A stretch of DNA of 64,000 nucleotides from Stutzerimonas degradans. GTDB taxonomy: Bacteria; Pseudomonadota; Gammaproteobacteria; Pseudomonadales; Pseudomonadaceae. The DNA is taken from the NCBI RefSeq assembly GCF_024448505.1, contig NZ_JAMOHV010000011.1:1-64000 (forward strand), written 5' to 3'. Made by a program: the position numbers and the translations under genes. Below the pieces are notes generated by a model. It ran no database searches. It was not told where the DNA came from and saw only the letters and a program-made list of their open reading frames with translations. This document shows positions 24,211 to 34,306 of the stretch, one piece after another; position 1 is the stretch's first letter, and each line of letters opens with the position of its first letter.

Positions 24211-26772
24211 ATGAGCACAAGGCGCAAGCGCTGGCTCTGGTTGTCGCTGGGCCTGCTGCTACTGGTCGGCGCGGCATTCATCTATGCCCAGTATCGCTGG
24301 CAGCAGCTGGCGCGGGCGCAGGGCATCGAAACCCTGCATTGGCAGGGTCTGGCGCTCGCGCGCGACGGATTGTCGCTGCAGCACCTCTCCTATACCCAGC
24401 AGACGAGTGGCGGCGGCCGACTCACGCTGCGCGCCGAAGGCGTTTCGCTGCGATTGACCGATCTGTTACGCGGCCAGCCCCCGCAAGCGCTGGAAATCGC
24501 CCAGCTCGAGCTGGACTGGCAAGCGCCTGCATCCACTTCACCGGCAACAGCGGACACCGCGCCGAGCGCCGCGCTACTGCGCCGCTGGGCCGCCTGGCTG
24601 CCGCGCACGTTGACCATCAACGACCTGCAGCTGCGCCTGCCCTGCGCCAGCGGGACCTGTCAGGAACAGGCGCGCCTGCGTCTACAGCACGCCGGTGCCG
24701 AGCTGCTGCCGCTGAATGGCGAGCTGACGCTGTCGCGTGGCGATCATCGGGCGACGCTGTTGATCGAGGCCACCGCCGAAGGCGCCGCGATCCGCGCGCA
24801 GGGACGGTTGCTGCTCGACGATCAGCCACGCCTGAGTCTCGACAGCCAGGCGACGCACGACGACACGCAGCAGCACTGGCGCGGCTCGCTGGCCCTGAGC
24901 GGCCTGCCCGAGGCGCCCTGGGTGCTGGAATGGCTCGGCACTTGGCTGGAGTACGACCCCGCAACGCTCGGCGAGCTGCCCAGCGACATGCGTCTCGGTG
25001 CCGGCTGGGCGCTGTCACGGCCGGCGACCGCTGCCCTGGCCGACTGGCGCCAGCTGAGCGGTGAGCTGCAGCTGTCGACCGATCTGCCGCTGTTCTGGCC
25101 ACTGCTCGACCTCGGCGAGCTGCGCGGCCGGCTCGACCTCGGCGCACGCGCCAGCGCTGGCCTCTGGCTGCCAACTTCATTGACCGCCGATCTGCAGATG
25201 CGCCCCGGCGCGCGGCTGCTGCAAACGCTGCCTGAAACGCTGCGGCCGGACCTGCTGCGCCTGGCCATCACGCCTGCCGGCAACGCACCGCCCGGCGCCC
25301 CACTGACGCTGCAGCTGCGGCTGGAAGGCGAAGGCGCCAGCCCGGCTACCCTGCAGGCGCAACTGCAGGTCGAGACCGGCGCAGCGGAGCCCGGCATCGT
25401 CGTAGAGAACGCGCGCCTGCAACTGCGCAGCCCGCACCTCGCGCAGGCGCCGTTCGATCTGCGCAACCTGCAGGCCGACCTGCGCCTGCACGGGCGCATC
25501 GCTGCGGCGCACAGCGAGCTAAGCCTCGCGGCAAACTCGCGTCTGCGCATCGAGCGACTGGCCGCCGGTACGCTGCTGGCGCAACAGCTCGACGCCGAAC
25601 TCGACGGCCTGCAACTGCAGTTCGGCGCCACTGCCGACACCACCCCGCAACTACGTCTGTACGGCCCCGCCAGTCTGCGACTGGCACGCCTGCAGCAGCC
25701 GCAGCTGGTCGCCCAGGGCTGGCAATGGAACGGTCGGCTCGACCTCGACGCCAATCACCTGCACGCCAGCGGCGCGCTGGGCAATGCCGCCGGGCTGGCG
25801 CTCGACATCGAGCTGGAGCAGGCCTGGAACGGCGCGCTGCAGATCGACGGCAAGCTGCCGGAGGTATTTCTGCGCGCCGGCAATCCGCTCGCCGGCACCC
25901 TGGCCGATTGGCCCACGCTGCTGCAGCTCGACAGCGGCCGGCTGCAGGCGGACGGCCGCCTGACCGTGCCCGCCGGCAAGGCGCCGCTTGCGGCCAGCCT
26001 GGCACTGCGTGGCAACGGGCTGGCGGGCATCTACGACCGTACCGAGCTGAGCGGCCTGGACCTCCGGCTCGCGCTGAGCCTGGCGCGCCAGCAGCTGCGC
26101 CTGGAACTTCCCGAGCTACAGCTGCAGCGCGCCAATCCTGGCTTCGAATTCGGCCCGCTGCGCCTGCGCGGCGACTATCAGGCCGACCTCGCGCAACCGG
26201 CGCAGGGCCGGCTCAGCTGGCAACTGGCGGAAACCCGCCTGTTCGATGGCCGCCTGTGGCTGCAGCCCGGCAACCTCGACCTCGCCGGCCAGCCGCAGCC
26301 GCTACAGGCCCGTCTGGAAGGCCTGCAGCTGCCGGCGCTGCTGGCTGCCTATCCGACCGAAGGGCTGAGCGGCAGCGGCATCCTCGACGGCAGCCTGCAG
26401 CTGCGCTACCTGTCCGCGGGGCTGGTGATCGACGATGGTGAGCTCGCCGCGCGGGCGCCGGGTGGCTTGCTGCGCTTCCGGTCGCCGAAGATCGATGCCC
26501 TCGGTCAGGCCAATCCGGCGATGAAGATCGTCGCCGACGCCCTGCACGACTTCCATTACGATCTGTTAGCCAGCGACGTCCGCTATGATGCCAACGGCAA
26601 GCTGGACCTCGGATTGCGTCTGCACGGCCGCAATCCGGGTCTGGAAGGCGGCCGGCCGATCAACTTCTCGATCAACCTCGAAGAGGACATCCCGGCGCTG
26701 CTGACCAGTCTGCAACTGAGCGACCGGGTCAGCGAAACCATTCAACGGCGGGTGCGCGAACGTCTCCAGTGA
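24211..26772 (+). CDS. ydbH: YdbH-like AsmA-family intermembrane phospholipid transport protein, 853 aa
   Basis: Large envelope protein anchored by an N-terminal inner-membrane span (residues about 9-26) with a long periplasmic beta-rich body. In E. coli YdbH acts redundantly with TamB and YhdP in moving phospholipids to the outer membrane and works with YnbE and YdbL. The assignment rests on size, topology, the C-terminal region (FRSPKIDALGQANPAMKIV; LLASDVRYDANGKLDLGLRL) and above all the conserved three-gene order. GGGAG precedes the ATG at 24211; the open frame extends upstream into GC-rich intergenic sequence. The long Leu/Gln/Ala-rich middle is typical of this poorly conserved family. 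Confidence 0.88.
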   Translation: MSTRRKRWLWLSLGLLLLVGAAFIYAQYRWQQLARAQGIETLHWQGLALARDGLSLQHLSYTQQTSGGGRLTLRAEGVSLRLTDLLRGQPPQALEIAQLELDWQAPASTSPATADTAPSAALLRRWAAWLPRTLTINDLQLRLPCASGTCQEQARLRLQHAGAELLPLNGELTLSRGDHRATLLIEATAEGAAIRAQGRLLLDDQPRLSLDSQATHDDTQQHWRGSLALSGLPEAPWVLEWLGTWLEYDPATLGELPSDMRLGAGWALSRPATAALADWRQLSGELQLSTDLPLFWPLLDLGELRGRLDLGARASAGLWLPTSLTADLQMRPGARLLQTLPETLRPDLLRLAITPAGNAPPGAPLTLQLRLEGEGASPATLQAQLQVETGAAEPGIVVENARLQLRSPHLAQAPFDLRNLQADLRLHGRIAAAHSELSLAANSRLRIERLAAGTLLAQQLDAELDGLQLQFGATADTTPQLRLYGPASLRLARLQQPQLVAQGWQWNGRLDLDANHLHASGALGNAAGLALDIELEQAWNGALQIDGKLPEVFLRAGNPLAGTLADWPTLLQLDSGRLQADGRLTVPAGKAPLAASLALRGNGLAGIYDRTELSGLDLRLALSLARQQLRLELPELQLQRANPGFEFGPLRLRGDYQADLAQPAQGRLSWQLAETRLFDGRLWLQPGNLDLAGQPQPLQARLEGLQLPALLAAYPTEGLSGSGILDGSLQLRYLSAGLVIDDGELAARAPGGLLRFRSPKIDALGQANPAMKIVADALHDFHYDLLASDVRYDANGKLDLGLRLHGRNPGLEGGRPINFSINLEEDIPALLTSLQLSDRVSETIQRRVRERLQ

Positions 26773-26807
26773 GGCGCGGCAGCCGCGATACCACAGGAGA
26801 AGTCGCC

Positions 26808-26999
26808 ATGCGCGCGCACCATCCGCCGATCCTCCTGACGCTGGTCCTGCTCGCCAGTGCCTGCACGCCCCGCGTGGAGCTGGCCGTGCCGAACGAGCCG
26901 ATCAACATCAACCTGAACGTGAAGATCGAGCACGAGATCTACATCAAGGTCGACAAGCAGCTCGATTCGATCATCAACGAAGACAGCGGACTGTTCTGA
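26808..26999 (+). CDS. ynbE: YnbE-like outer-membrane lipoprotein, 63 aa
   Basis: Tiny lipoprotein with lipobox LLASAC (Cys19) followed by the conserved tail PNEPININLNVKIEHEIYIK and VDKQLDSIINED. In E. coli YnbE forms beta-strand stacked multimers in the outer membrane that join to YdbH to complete the intermembrane bridge. ACAGGAGA lies 8 bp before the ATG at 26808. It sits 35 bp after ydbH and 8 bp before ydbL, as in enterobacteria. Confidence 0.9.
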   Translation: MRAHHPPILLTLVLLASACTPRVELAVPNEPININLNVKIEHEIYIKVDKQLDSIINEDSGLF

Positions 27000-27007
27000 G
27001 GAAAGCC

Positions 27008-27352
27008 ATGAAAACCTATCTGAAACTGGCCAGCCTGCTGCTCGCGCTCGGTCTGGCGCTGCCGGCCGCCGCCATGACGCTCAACGAAGCCATGTCCGCG
27101 TTGGGCACCGCCAAGGCCGCCGGCCTGCTCGGCGAGAAGCCCGACGGCTATCTGGGCGTGGTCGAGTCGCGCGGCGATGCCGAGGAGATCGCCAGCCAGA
27201 TCAACCAGGCACGCCGGGCCGAATACCACCGCGTGGCCAAGCAGAACGGCGTCAGCGTTGGCGACGTCGAAGCCATCGCCGGCAAGAAGGCCATCGAGAA
27301 AACCCCGCCCGGACAGATCATCCAGCTGAACGGCAACTGGGTTCGCAAATGA
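27008..27352 (+). CDS. ydbL: YdbL-like periplasmic DUF1318 protein, 114 aa
   Basis: Periplasmic protein with a cleavable signal peptide (KLASLLLALGLALPAAAM). The mature part has the DUF1318 pattern ALGTAKAAGLLGEKPDGYLG, ASQINQARRAEYHRVAKQNG and the C-terminal PPGQIIQLNGNWVRK. In E. coli YdbL modulates the YdbH-YnbE interaction, acting like a chaperone. GAGGAAAG precedes the ATG. Third gene of the ydbH-ynbE-ydbL operon. Confidence 0.92.
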   Translation: MKTYLKLASLLLALGLALPAAAMTLNEAMSALGTAKAAGLLGEKPDGYLGVVESRGDAEEIASQINQARRAEYHRVAKQNGVSVGDVEAIAGKKAIEKTPPGQIIQLNGNWVRK

Positions 27353-27395
27353 CCGCTCGGCCACGGCCAGCCGCCGGCGGTCGGGGCTGGCGTCA

Positions 27396-28946
27396 GTGCC
27401 GGTGACGCCCAGTCTGCGCCTGCGTCTCGCCCTGCTCTGCAGCCTGCTGCTGGTCGGCTGCACGTTGCCGCCGCTGGAGGGCCGCCCCCGCTCCAGTGCG
27501 CCGAGCCCTGCTGAAACCGCCGACACGCCACTGGGCCGCGCACTCGCTGCGCTGGTCGCTGCACATCCGGGGCGCAGCGGCATCCATCCGCTGAGCGACC
27601 CGCGCGATGCGTTCGCCGCGCGCGCGATGCTGGCCAACGCCGCCGAGCGCACGCTCGACGTGCAGTACTACATCTGGCGCAACGATCTCACCGGCACGCT
27701 GCTGTTCGAAGCGCTGCACGATGCCGCCGACCGCGGCGTCAGGGTGCGTCTGCTGCTGGACGACAACGGCACCAGCGGTCTAGACCGCCGGCTGGCGACG
27801 CTCGATGCGCATCCGCTGATCGAGGTGCGGCTGTTCAATCCCTTCGTGGTGCGCCAGCCGAAGGCCATCGGCTACCTCAGCGATTTCTCCCGCGCCAACC
27901 GACGCATGCACAACAAGTCGTTCACCAGCGACAACCAGGCCACCATCGTCGGCGGCCGCAATATCGGCGATGAATATTTCGCCGCCAGCGAGGGCATGCT
28001 CTTCGCCGATCTGGACGTACTGGCGGTCGGCCCGGTGGTCGATGAAGTCTCGCGCGACTTCGACCGCTACTGGGCCAGCGACTCCGCCTACCCGGTGACC
28101 GGCATCCTGCCCGCGGCAAGCGAGACAGCGCTGGACGAGCTGTCCGCGCAGGCGTCGATCATCGAGCGCGACCCGGCCGCCGGCCGCTACATTGAGGCGC
28201 TGCGCGATTCCGCGTTCATCCGTGACCTGCTCGCCGGCCATCTGCCGTTCGAGTGGGCGACCACACGCATGGTCAGCGACGATCCGGCCAAAGGCCTCGG
28301 CCTGGCCGACGGCGAGGGCCTGCTGACCTACCAGCTGGGCCAGATCCTCGGCGAGCCACGCCGTGACGTCGAACTGGTCTCGCCCTACTTCGTCCCCACC
28401 GCCACCGGTACCGAGGCCTTCGCCGCGCTGGCGGGCAACGGCGTGAAGGTGCGCATCCTGACCAATTCACTGGACGCCACCGACGTCGCCGCCGTGCATG
28501 CCGGCTACGCCAAGCGCCGCAAGGATCTGTTGCAGGCCGGCATTGTGCTCTACGAGCTGCGCCGGCTGGCCGACGGTAACGAGCCGAAGGACAAGGCCGG
28601 CCCGTTCGGCAGCTCCGGCTCCAGCCTGCACGCCAAGACCTTCGCCGTGGACCGCGAGCGGGTCTTCGTCGGTTCGTTTAACTTCGACCCGCGCTCGGCG
28701 CACCTGAACACCGAACTGGGTTTCGTCATCGACAGCCCGCAGCTGGCGGCACGTATCGAAACGATGTTCGACGAGCAGATTCCCGCCGCCTCCTACGAGG
28801 TCCGCCTGGCCGACAATGGCCGGCTCTACTGGCTGGAGCGCCGCAACGGCACCACCGTCCGCCATGACAACGAGCCGCAAGCGGGCTTCTGGCGGCGCGC
28901 CTCGGTGACGCTGCTGTCCTGGCTGCCGATCGAGTGGCTGCTGTGA
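27396..28946 (+). CDS. Phospholipase D-family lipoprotein (cardiolipin synthase C-like), 516 aa
   Basis: Enzyme with two PLDc domains, each carrying an HKD motif: His172 and Lys174 in RMHNKSFTSDN with GGRNIGDEYF after it, and His412 and Lys414 in LHAKTFAVDRERVFVGSFN. This arrangement matches ClsC/YmdC-type phosphatidyl transferases. The N-terminus has lipobox LLVGC, so the protein is probably a lipoprotein facing the periplasm. The start is GTG (27396; another GTG at 27402); no ATG is available in frame near the conserved N-terminus. It follows ydbL by 43 bp on the same strand, which places a phospholipid-modifying enzyme in the same unit as a phospholipid transport system. Actual substrate is unknown. 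Confidence 0.87.
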   Translation: MPVTPSLRLRLALLCSLLLVGCTLPPLEGRPRSSAPSPAETADTPLGRALAALVAAHPGRSGIHPLSDPRDAFAARAMLANAAERTLDVQYYIWRNDLTGTLLFEALHDAADRGVRVRLLLDDNGTSGLDRRLATLDAHPLIEVRLFNPFVVRQPKAIGYLSDFSRANRRMHNKSFTSDNQATIVGGRNIGDEYFAASEGMLFADLDVLAVGPVVDEVSRDFDRYWASDSAYPVTGILPAASETALDELSAQASIIERDPAAGRYIEALRDSAFIRDLLAGHLPFEWATTRMVSDDPAKGLGLADGEGLLTYQLGQILGEPRRDVELVSPYFVPTATGTEAFAALAGNGVKVRILTNSLDATDVAAVHAGYAKRRKDLLQAGIVLYELRRLADGNEPKDKAGPFGSSGSSLHAKTFAVDRERVFVGSFNFDPRSAHLNTELGFVIDSPQLAARIETMFDEQIPAASYEVRLADNGRLYWLERRNGTTVRHDNEPQAGFWRRASVTLLSWLPIEWLL

Positions 28947-28974
28947 ACCACTGAGGTCGGCAACGCGCGGCCGC

Positions 28975-31341
28975 TCAGAACAGGTCGAGCTGCCCGTCGA
29001 TCAGCGCGGAGAAGTCATCGCCGACGAACGGCAGAATCGCCTCTGCCACTGGCTGCAGCTGGCGCGTCAGGTAGTGGTCGTAGTCGATTGCGGCACGGCG
29101 TACTTCCAGCGGCTCGGGACCGGCGACGGTAATCACGTAGCGGATCCAGCCACCATTCTGATACTGCCGCGGCCGACCCAGGTGATCGTTGTACTCGTCG
29201 GCCAGACGCGCCGCGCGCACGTGCGGCGGCACGTTGCGCTGGTAGTCGGCAAGCCGGCGGCGCAGACGCTTGCGGTAGATCAGCAGCTCGTCGAATTCGC
29301 CCGCCAGCGTGCGCTGCACGTAATCGCGCACGAAGTCCCGATAGGGCTGGCGATGGAAGATGCGCCGGTACAGCTCCTGCTGGAAACGCTGGGCCAGCGG
29401 CGACCAGTCGGTGCGCACCGTTTCCAGCCCCTTGAAGACCAGGCCGTCGCTGCCGTCCGGCAGCGTGACCAGGCCGGCGTAGCGTTTCTTGCTGCCCTCC
29501 TCGGCGCCGCGGATGGTCGGCATCAGGAAACGCCGGAAGTGCGTCTCGAACTGCAGCTCCAGCGCGCTCTCCAGGCCGAATTCCGCACGCAGCTGCGCGC
29601 GCCAGTCGTCGTTGATCTGCTGCACCAGCGCACGGCCGATGCGCGCAGCCTCCTCGTCGGAGTGCGCGCGGCGCAGCCAGACGAAGGTGGAGTCGGTGTC
29701 GCCGTAGATCACCGTGTGGCCCTGCGCCTCGATCAGCTCGCGGGTGCGCCGCATGATCTGGTGGCCGCGCAGGGTGATCGACGATGCCAGACGCGGATCG
29801 AAGAAGCGGCAGCCGCTGGAGCCAAGCACACCGTAGAAGGCGTTCATGATGATTTTCAGCGCCTGCGCCAGCGGCTTGTTGCGCGCACGCTTGGCCGCCT
29901 CGCGCCCCTGCCAGACGCGTTCGACGATCGCCGGCAGGCAATGCCGGGTGCGCGAGAAGCGCGCGCCGCGAAAGCCCGGCACCGAGGCCTCGTCGGTCGG
30001 CTGGCGCAGCCCCTCGATCAGTCCGACCGGATCGATCAGGAAGGTCCGGATGATCGAGGGATACAGGCTCTTGTAATCGAGCACCAGCACCGATTCGTAC
30101 AGCCCCGGCCGCGAATCCATGACGAAGCCGCCGGGGCTGGCTTCCGGCTCGCGCTCGCCGAGGTTCGGCGCGACGAAGCCCTGGCGATGCATCAGCGGCA
30201 GGTACAGATGCTCGAACGCGGCCACCGAGCCACCGCTGCGGTCGGCCGCCAAGCCGGTGACGCTCGCCCGCTCGAGCAGGAAGTCCAGCAGTTCGGCATG
30301 GGCGAAGATGCGCGTGACCAGCTCGCAGTCCTTGAGGTTGTAGCGGGCCAGGGCCGGCTTGTCCTCGGCGAACATGCGGTCGATCTCGGCCATGCGCTGG
30401 TACGGATTGTCGATCGCCTTGCCCTCGCCGAGCAGGCTCTGGGCGACGTTCTCCAGGCTGAACGAGGGGAAGCTCCAGGTCGCCGAACGCAGCGCCTCGA
30501 TGCCGTCGATGAGCAACCGCCCCGCCGCCGCGGCGAAGAAGTGGTTGCGCCGCTGGCCGTGCTCGCGCCACTCCATTTGCGCCCCGCCGCGGCCCAGGCG
30601 CAGCGGAATCTGCAGACGCTGCGCGTGCTCGTGCAGCACACGCAGGTCGAACTGCACGAGGTTCCAGCCGATGATCGCATCCGGGTCGTGCGCCGCCAGC
30701 CACGCGTTCAGGCACTCCAGCAGCTCGGCGCGGCTCTGACAGTAGTCGAGACGAAAATCCACCGTGGCGTCCGACCCGTTCGCCGGGCCGAGCATGTAGA
30801 CCTGCCGCTGGCCGCAGCCCTCCAGCGCGATGGAGTAGAGATCGCCGCGGGCATTGGTTTCGATGTCCAGCGAGACCAGTCGCAGCCGCGGCCGGTAGTC
30901 GGCGACCGGTTTGAGCTGCGCGTCGATCAGGCCTTCATCGCCAGCGGGCGTGCCGCTGAAGCACACCGGCGCGGTGATGAAACGCTCCATCAGGTAGCGC
31001 TCCGGCGGGCGGATGTCGGCCTCGTACACATCCACACCGGCATCGCGCAGCAGCCGCGCGCAATCGAGCAGGCGCCGGTACTGCCGGCAATACAGCCCCA
31101 GCACCGGCCGCTGACGGAAATCGCGCAACGCCAGCGGACTCAACTGGACATCGACTTCGCGCCGCAGCAACGCCTCGGCCCGCGTGCGCTCGTGCGCCGG
31201 GATGAAAGCGACCACCGGCCGGCTGGGAACGCGCACCAGGCGCGCGCCGGCAGCGGTGGCGAGCCAGAAGCTGATCTCGCAGCCCTCGGCAGTGTCGCGC
31301 CAGTGCCGGGTCAGAATGAACCCCTGCGGTAGATCCGCCAT
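28975..31341 (-). CDS. polB: DNA polymerase II (family B), 788 aa
   Basis: Family B polymerase used in replication restart and translesion synthesis. The 3'-5' exonuclease motif I is [12 protein letters not shown]; polymerase motifs are [13 protein letters not shown] (motif A), [16 protein letters not shown] (motif B) and [13 protein letters not shown] (motif C). The C-terminal [15 protein letters not shown] is also typical. The length of 788 matches bacterial Pol II. It is convergent with the PLD gene and probably transcribed alone. No LexA box is identified upstream. Confidence 0.96.
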   Translation of the reverse strand: MADLPQGFILTRHWRDTAEGCEISFWLATAAGARLVRVPSRPVVAFIPAHERTRAEALLRREVDVQLSPLALRDFRQRPVLGLYCRQYRRLLDCARLLRDAGVDVYEADIRPPERYLMERFITAPVCFSGTPAGDEGLIDAQLKPVADYRPRLRLVSLDIETNARGDLYSIALEGCGQRQVYMLGPANGSDATVDFRLDYCQSRAELLECLNAWLAAHDPDAIIGWNLVQFDLRVLHEHAQRLQIPLRLGRGGAQMEWREHGQRRNHFFAAAAGRLLIDGIEALRSATWSFPSFSLENVAQSLLGEGKAIDNPYQRMAEIDRMFAEDKPALARYNLKDCELVTRIFAHAELLDFLLERASVTGLAADRSGGSVAAFEHLYLPLMHRQGFVAPNLGEREPEASPGGFVMDSRPGLYESVLVLDYKSLYPSIIRTFLIDPVGLIEGLRQPTDEASVPGFRGARFSRTRHCLPAIVERVWQGREAAKRARNKPLAQALKIIMNAFYGVLGSSGCRFFDPRLASSITLRGHQIMRRTRELIEAQGHTVIYGDTDSTFVWLRRAHSDEEAARIGRALVQQINDDWRAQLRAEFGLESALELQFETHFRRFLMPTIRGAEEGSKKRYAGLVTLPDGSDGLVFKGLETVRTDWSPLAQRFQQELYRRIFHRQPYRDFVRDYVQRTLAGEFDELLIYRKRLRRRLADYQRNVPPHVRAARLADEYNDHLGRPRQYQNGGWIRYVITVAGPEPLEVRRAAIDYDHYLTRQLQPVAEAILPFVGDDFSALIDGQLDLF

Positions 31342-31392
31342 TACTCTCTCGGTCGCTCAGGCAAAGGCGGATTCTACGTCAGCACGCGGCGA

Positions 31393-32364
31393 TCAGCCGG
31401 CCTGGAAGCGCTGGCGATACTCGCCCGGGGTCAGCCCGACGATGCGCGTGAAGACCTTGCGAAACGCCCCTGGGTCGCCATAACCGACCTCCCAGGCGAC
31501 CCGCTCGATGGGCAAGCGGCCGGCCTGCAACATCTCCCGCGCCCGCCCGACGCGCAGGCGCTGGCAGTATTCAGTGGTCGTCATGCCGGTGGCCTTCTGG
31601 AAGCGCCGCAGAAAGGTGCGCGCCTCCAGCCCGGCGCGGCGTGCCAGGTCGGCGAGTGCAACCTCCTTGGCATCGGTTTCGGCAAGCCAGTGCTGCACGG
31701 CGAGCACGGCGTCGTCGCCATGCGTCAGGCGCGGCGCGAAGGCGCTGTAATAGCGCTGCTGGCGCCCCGGCGGATCGACCAGCAACATCCGCGCGGTGTC
31801 GATCATGATCGCCGCGCCCAGATAGCGATCCACCAGCCGCAGCCCCAGGTCGGTCCAGGCCATGATGCCGCCGGCGGTGATGATGTCATCGGCATCGATG
31901 ATGAGCTGGTCGACATCCACCTGAACGTCGGCAAAGCGGGCCAGCAGGCGCTGCGCATAGAGCCAGTGGGTGGTCACGGTACGGCCGGCGAGCAAGCCGG
32001 TTTCGCCAAGCAGGAACGCGCCGGCGCACACCGATGCCAGCGTCGTGCCCGCCGCATGCTGCGCCCGCAGCCAGTCCCGGTAAGGCGCCGCTGCCTCGGA
32101 CGAAAGCGGCTCCTCCAGGCTGGGCGGCAGGATCAGCACCTTCGGCGCGCCTCCCCCGCCCGGCAACGAATCGCGGATGCGCACCGGCGCATCGTCGTCG
32201 GCCTGTTGCTGCCAATGACTGACCCGCAGCAACGCGCCGGGTACCGGCCGCTCGTCGGCGATGCGCTGGGCAATCGCGAACAGATCGCTCAGGCCCAGCA
32301 CGGCCGCCATCTGCGCACCGGGGTACAGCAGTATTCCGATCTCGATGCTGTTTTCCTGCGCCAT
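31393..32364 (-). CDS. GlxA-type transcriptional regulator: DJ-1/PfpI domain plus AraC helix-turn-helix, 323 aa
   Basis: Cytoplasmic regulator. Residues about 8-190 are a class I amidotransferase-like (DJ-1/PfpI) domain ([40 protein letters not shown]), with Cys in the nucleophile-elbow position. Residues about 215-320 are an AraC DNA-binding domain ([40 protein letters not shown]). The gene diverges from an isochorismatase-family hydrolase at 32471, so it probably controls that gene. The effector is unknown; related regulators respond to quaternary amines or amino acids. Confidence 0.92.
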   Translation of the reverse strand: MAQENSIEIGILLYPGAQMAAVLGLSDLFAIAQRIADERPVPGALLRVSHWQQQADDDAPVRIRDSLPGGGGAPKVLILPPSLEEPLSSEAAAPYRDWLRAQHAAGTTLASVCAGAFLLGETGLLAGRTVTTHWLYAQRLLARFADVQVDVDQLIIDADDIITAGGIMAWTDLGLRLVDRYLGAAIMIDTARMLLVDPPGRQQRYYSAFAPRLTHGDDAVLAVQHWLAETDAKEVALADLARRAGLEARTFLRRFQKATGMTTTEYCQRLRVGRAREMLQAGRLPIERVAWEVGYGDPGAFRKVFTRIVGLTPGEYRQRFQAG

Positions 32365-32470
32365 ATGTCTCTATCGCCCCGCAAGTTGTCGATCGCGCCA
32401 CTTCGCAGCGTGCCGCCGCTGGCCAAGGATAGCCAGACCCTTTTTCACCCAAACGCAAAGGAATTCCCGT

Positions 32471-33019
32471 ATGAGCAAACGAGCCGTCATCGTCATCGAC
32501 CTGCAGAACGAATACACCCCGGCGGGCAAGCTGCCCCTGACGGGCATCGAGGCCGCGGTCGCCAACGCCGCACGGGTGATCGACGATGCCCGCGCCAAGG
32601 GCATCGCGATCATCCACGTCCGCCACGAATTTGCCCACGGCGAAAAACCGGCATTCACGCCCGGCACCGATGGCGTGCTGATCCAGCCCGAGGTCGCGCC
32701 GCGCGAAGGTGAGCCGGTCGTCATCAAGAACCACGTCAACGCCTTCCGCGAAACACCGCTGCAGCGCCTGCTCGATGAGCAGAACGTACGGGAACTGGTC
32801 GTCGTCGGTGCCATGAGCCACATGTGCGTCGATGCAGCGGTACGCGCCGCGGCGGACCTCGGCTACGCAGTCACCGTGCTGCACGACGCCTGCGCGACGC
32901 TCGATCTGGAATTCGGCGGCGTAACGGTACCGGCCGCACAGGTCCACGCCGCGATGATGGCAGCGCTCGGCTTCGCCTACGCCACCATCCGCTCGACCGA
33001 CGAATACCTGTCCGCTTGA
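32471..33019 (+). CDS. Isochorismatase-family cysteine hydrolase, 182 aa
   Basis: Cytoplasmic amidohydrolase of the nicotinamidase/isochorismatase fold. The catalytic triad is visible: Asp10 in VIVIDLQNEYTP, Lys86 in VVIKNHVNAF and Cys119 in GAMSHMCVDAA; the cis-peptide region VVGAMSH is also present. AAAGGA precedes the ATG at 32471. The length is normal. It is divergently paired with the GlxA-type regulator, a common arrangement. The substrate cannot be assigned. Confidence 0.92.
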   Translation: MSKRAVIVIDLQNEYTPAGKLPLTGIEAAVANAARVIDDARAKGIAIIHVRHEFAHGEKPAFTPGTDGVLIQPEVAPREGEPVVIKNHVNAFRETPLQRLLDEQNVRELVVVGAMSHMCVDAAVRAAADLGYAVTVLHDACATLDLEFGGVTVPAAQVHAAMMAALGFAYATIRSTDEYLSA

Positions 33020-33096
33020 GATGAGCGAGGAGAGAGGCTGTTACCGAACGCGACGGCCTCCGCACCCCGGCACTGCAAATCGAGCACGCAAAAACA

Positions 33097-33133
33097 CGAA
33101 ACCCCTGATTCCTCGAAGAAATCAGGGGTTTCG
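33097..33133. terminator. Bidirectional terminator between isochorismatase and tRNA-Ser
   Basis: CGAAACCCCTGATT and AATCAGGGGTTTCG form a perfect 14 bp stem around a 9 nt loop. It lies 13 bp past the tRNA-Ser 3' end (minus strand) and 77 bp past the isochorismatase stop (plus strand). Confidence 0.85.
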
Positions 33134-33146
33134 CGTATCGATGTAA

Positions 33147-33236
33147 TGGCGGAGAGATAGGGATTTGAACCCTAGGTACCCGCGAGGGTACAACGGATTT
33201 CGAATCCGTCCCGTTCGGCCACTCCGGCATCTCTCC
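33147..33236 (-). tRNA. tRNA-Ser (anticodon CGA)
   Basis: 90 nt with encoded CCA and a long variable arm (TACCCTCGCGGGTA), class II structure; anticodon loop TTCGAAA gives CGA. A TATCAT -10 box with a weak -35 box lies upstream on the minus strand. Confidence 0.96.
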
Positions 33237-33344
33237 AGCGGCGCGCATGATAGCAGCTCGGTTCGCGTTGGCGAACCCCGGCCGCTGACATTTTTTTCAA
33301 TTTTTCAGCATCTTGCGCACTCGCCACCTCGCTTCGCCACGCGC

Positions 33345-34214
33345 TCAGGCAGTCAGGCGGGTCAGCGCCTCGCGGTATTTGTCCGCGGTCTTGCGCGCGA
33401 CCTCGGCAGGCAGCGCGGGCGCCGGCGGTTCTTTGTTCCAACCGGTGGATTCCAACCAGTCGCGAACGAACTGCTTGTCGAAGCTCGGCGGATTGCTGCC
33501 TTCAGCGTAACTGTCGGCGGGCCAGAAGCGGCTGGAGTCGGGCGTCAGTACCTCGTCCATCAGCGTCAGCGTACCGTTTTCGTCGAGGCCGAACTCGAAC
33601 TTGGTGTCGGCGATGATGATGCCGCGGGTGGCTGCGTACTCGACGGCAGCGCTATAGAGCGCAATGGATACGTCACGCACCTGTGCGGCCAGTTCTGCGC
33701 CGATGATGGCTTCGCATTGGGCGAAGGAGATGTTCTCGTCATGATCGCCCACGGCCGCCTTGGTCGAGGGCGTGAAGATCGGCCGCGGCAGCTTGGCCGC
33801 CTCCTTGAGGCCTGCCGGCAGCTGGATGCCGCAGACCGTGCCGCTCTTCTGGTATTCCTTCCAGCCGGAGCCGGCGATATAGCCGCGCACGATCGCTTCC
33901 ACCGCAACCGGCTTCAAGCGCTTGGCCACGACCGCGCGGCCCTCCACCAGCGGCAACTCTGCGGGCGAAACCACATCCTCGACGCGATCGCCGGTGAAGT
34001 GATTGGGCACCAGATTCTTGAGCTTGTCGAACCAGAAGTTGGAGATGGCCGTGAGAATCTTGCCTTTTTCGGGAATCGGCTCGGCGAGAATCACGTCGAA
34101 GGCCGAGAGACGATCGGTGGCGACCATGAGCATGCGCTTGTCATCGATCGCGTAGAGATCACGGACCTTGCCGGAATAGATCTTCTTCAGGCTCAGGGTG
34201 GAGGGAGTGGTCAT
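33345..34214 (-). CDS. purC: Phosphoribosylaminoimidazole-succinocarboxamide synthase (SAICAR synthase), long type, 289 aa
   Basis: Purine biosynthesis enzyme joining CAIR and aspartate with ATP. Motifs: [16 protein letters not shown] at the N-terminus, [32 protein letters not shown], and [13 protein letters not shown] with [17 protein letters not shown]. This is the roughly 290-300 residue form (Ade1-like, as in Burkholderia, Neisseria and yeast) with a C-terminal extension ([15 protein letters not shown]). The PurC known from P. aeruginosa at the same dapA-bamC-purC position is, as I recall, about 236 residues and of the short type. All substrate-binding motifs look intact. A hairpin terminator separates it from bamC, so it has its own promoter. 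Confidence 0.93.
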   Translation of the reverse strand: MTTPSTLSLKKIYSGKVRDLYAIDDKRMLMVATDRLSAFDVILAEPIPEKGKILTAISNFWFDKLKNLVPNHFTGDRVEDVVSPAELPLVEGRAVVAKRLKPVAVEAIVRGYIAGSGWKEYQKSGTVCGIQLPAGLKEAAKLPRPIFTPSTKAAVGDHDENISFAQCEAIIGAELAAQVRDVSIALYSAAVEYAATRGIIIADTKFEFGLDENGTLTLMDEVLTPDSSRFWPADSYAEGSNPPSFDKQFVRDWLESTGWNKEPPAPALPAEVARKTADKYREALTRLTA

Positions 34215-34253
34215 AGGGGGAATTCCGCTGTTGGCAGGTCATCAAAACGAAAC

Positions 34254-34275
34254 AGGCGAAACCTGAGTTTCGCCT
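34254..34275 (-). terminator. Terminator of the dapA-bamC operon
   Basis: AGGCGAAAC, CTGA loop, GTTTCGCCT; on the minus strand followed by T-rich sequence. Located between bamC and purC. Confidence 0.8.
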
Positions 34276-34306
34276 ATTGAGATCGGTACAGGGCTGCCGG
34301 CTTCCT

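Noticed and set aside
29074..31332. 752-codon frame opposite polB
   Set aside because: Shadow of a GC-rich gene; polB motifs on the minus strand are unambiguous.
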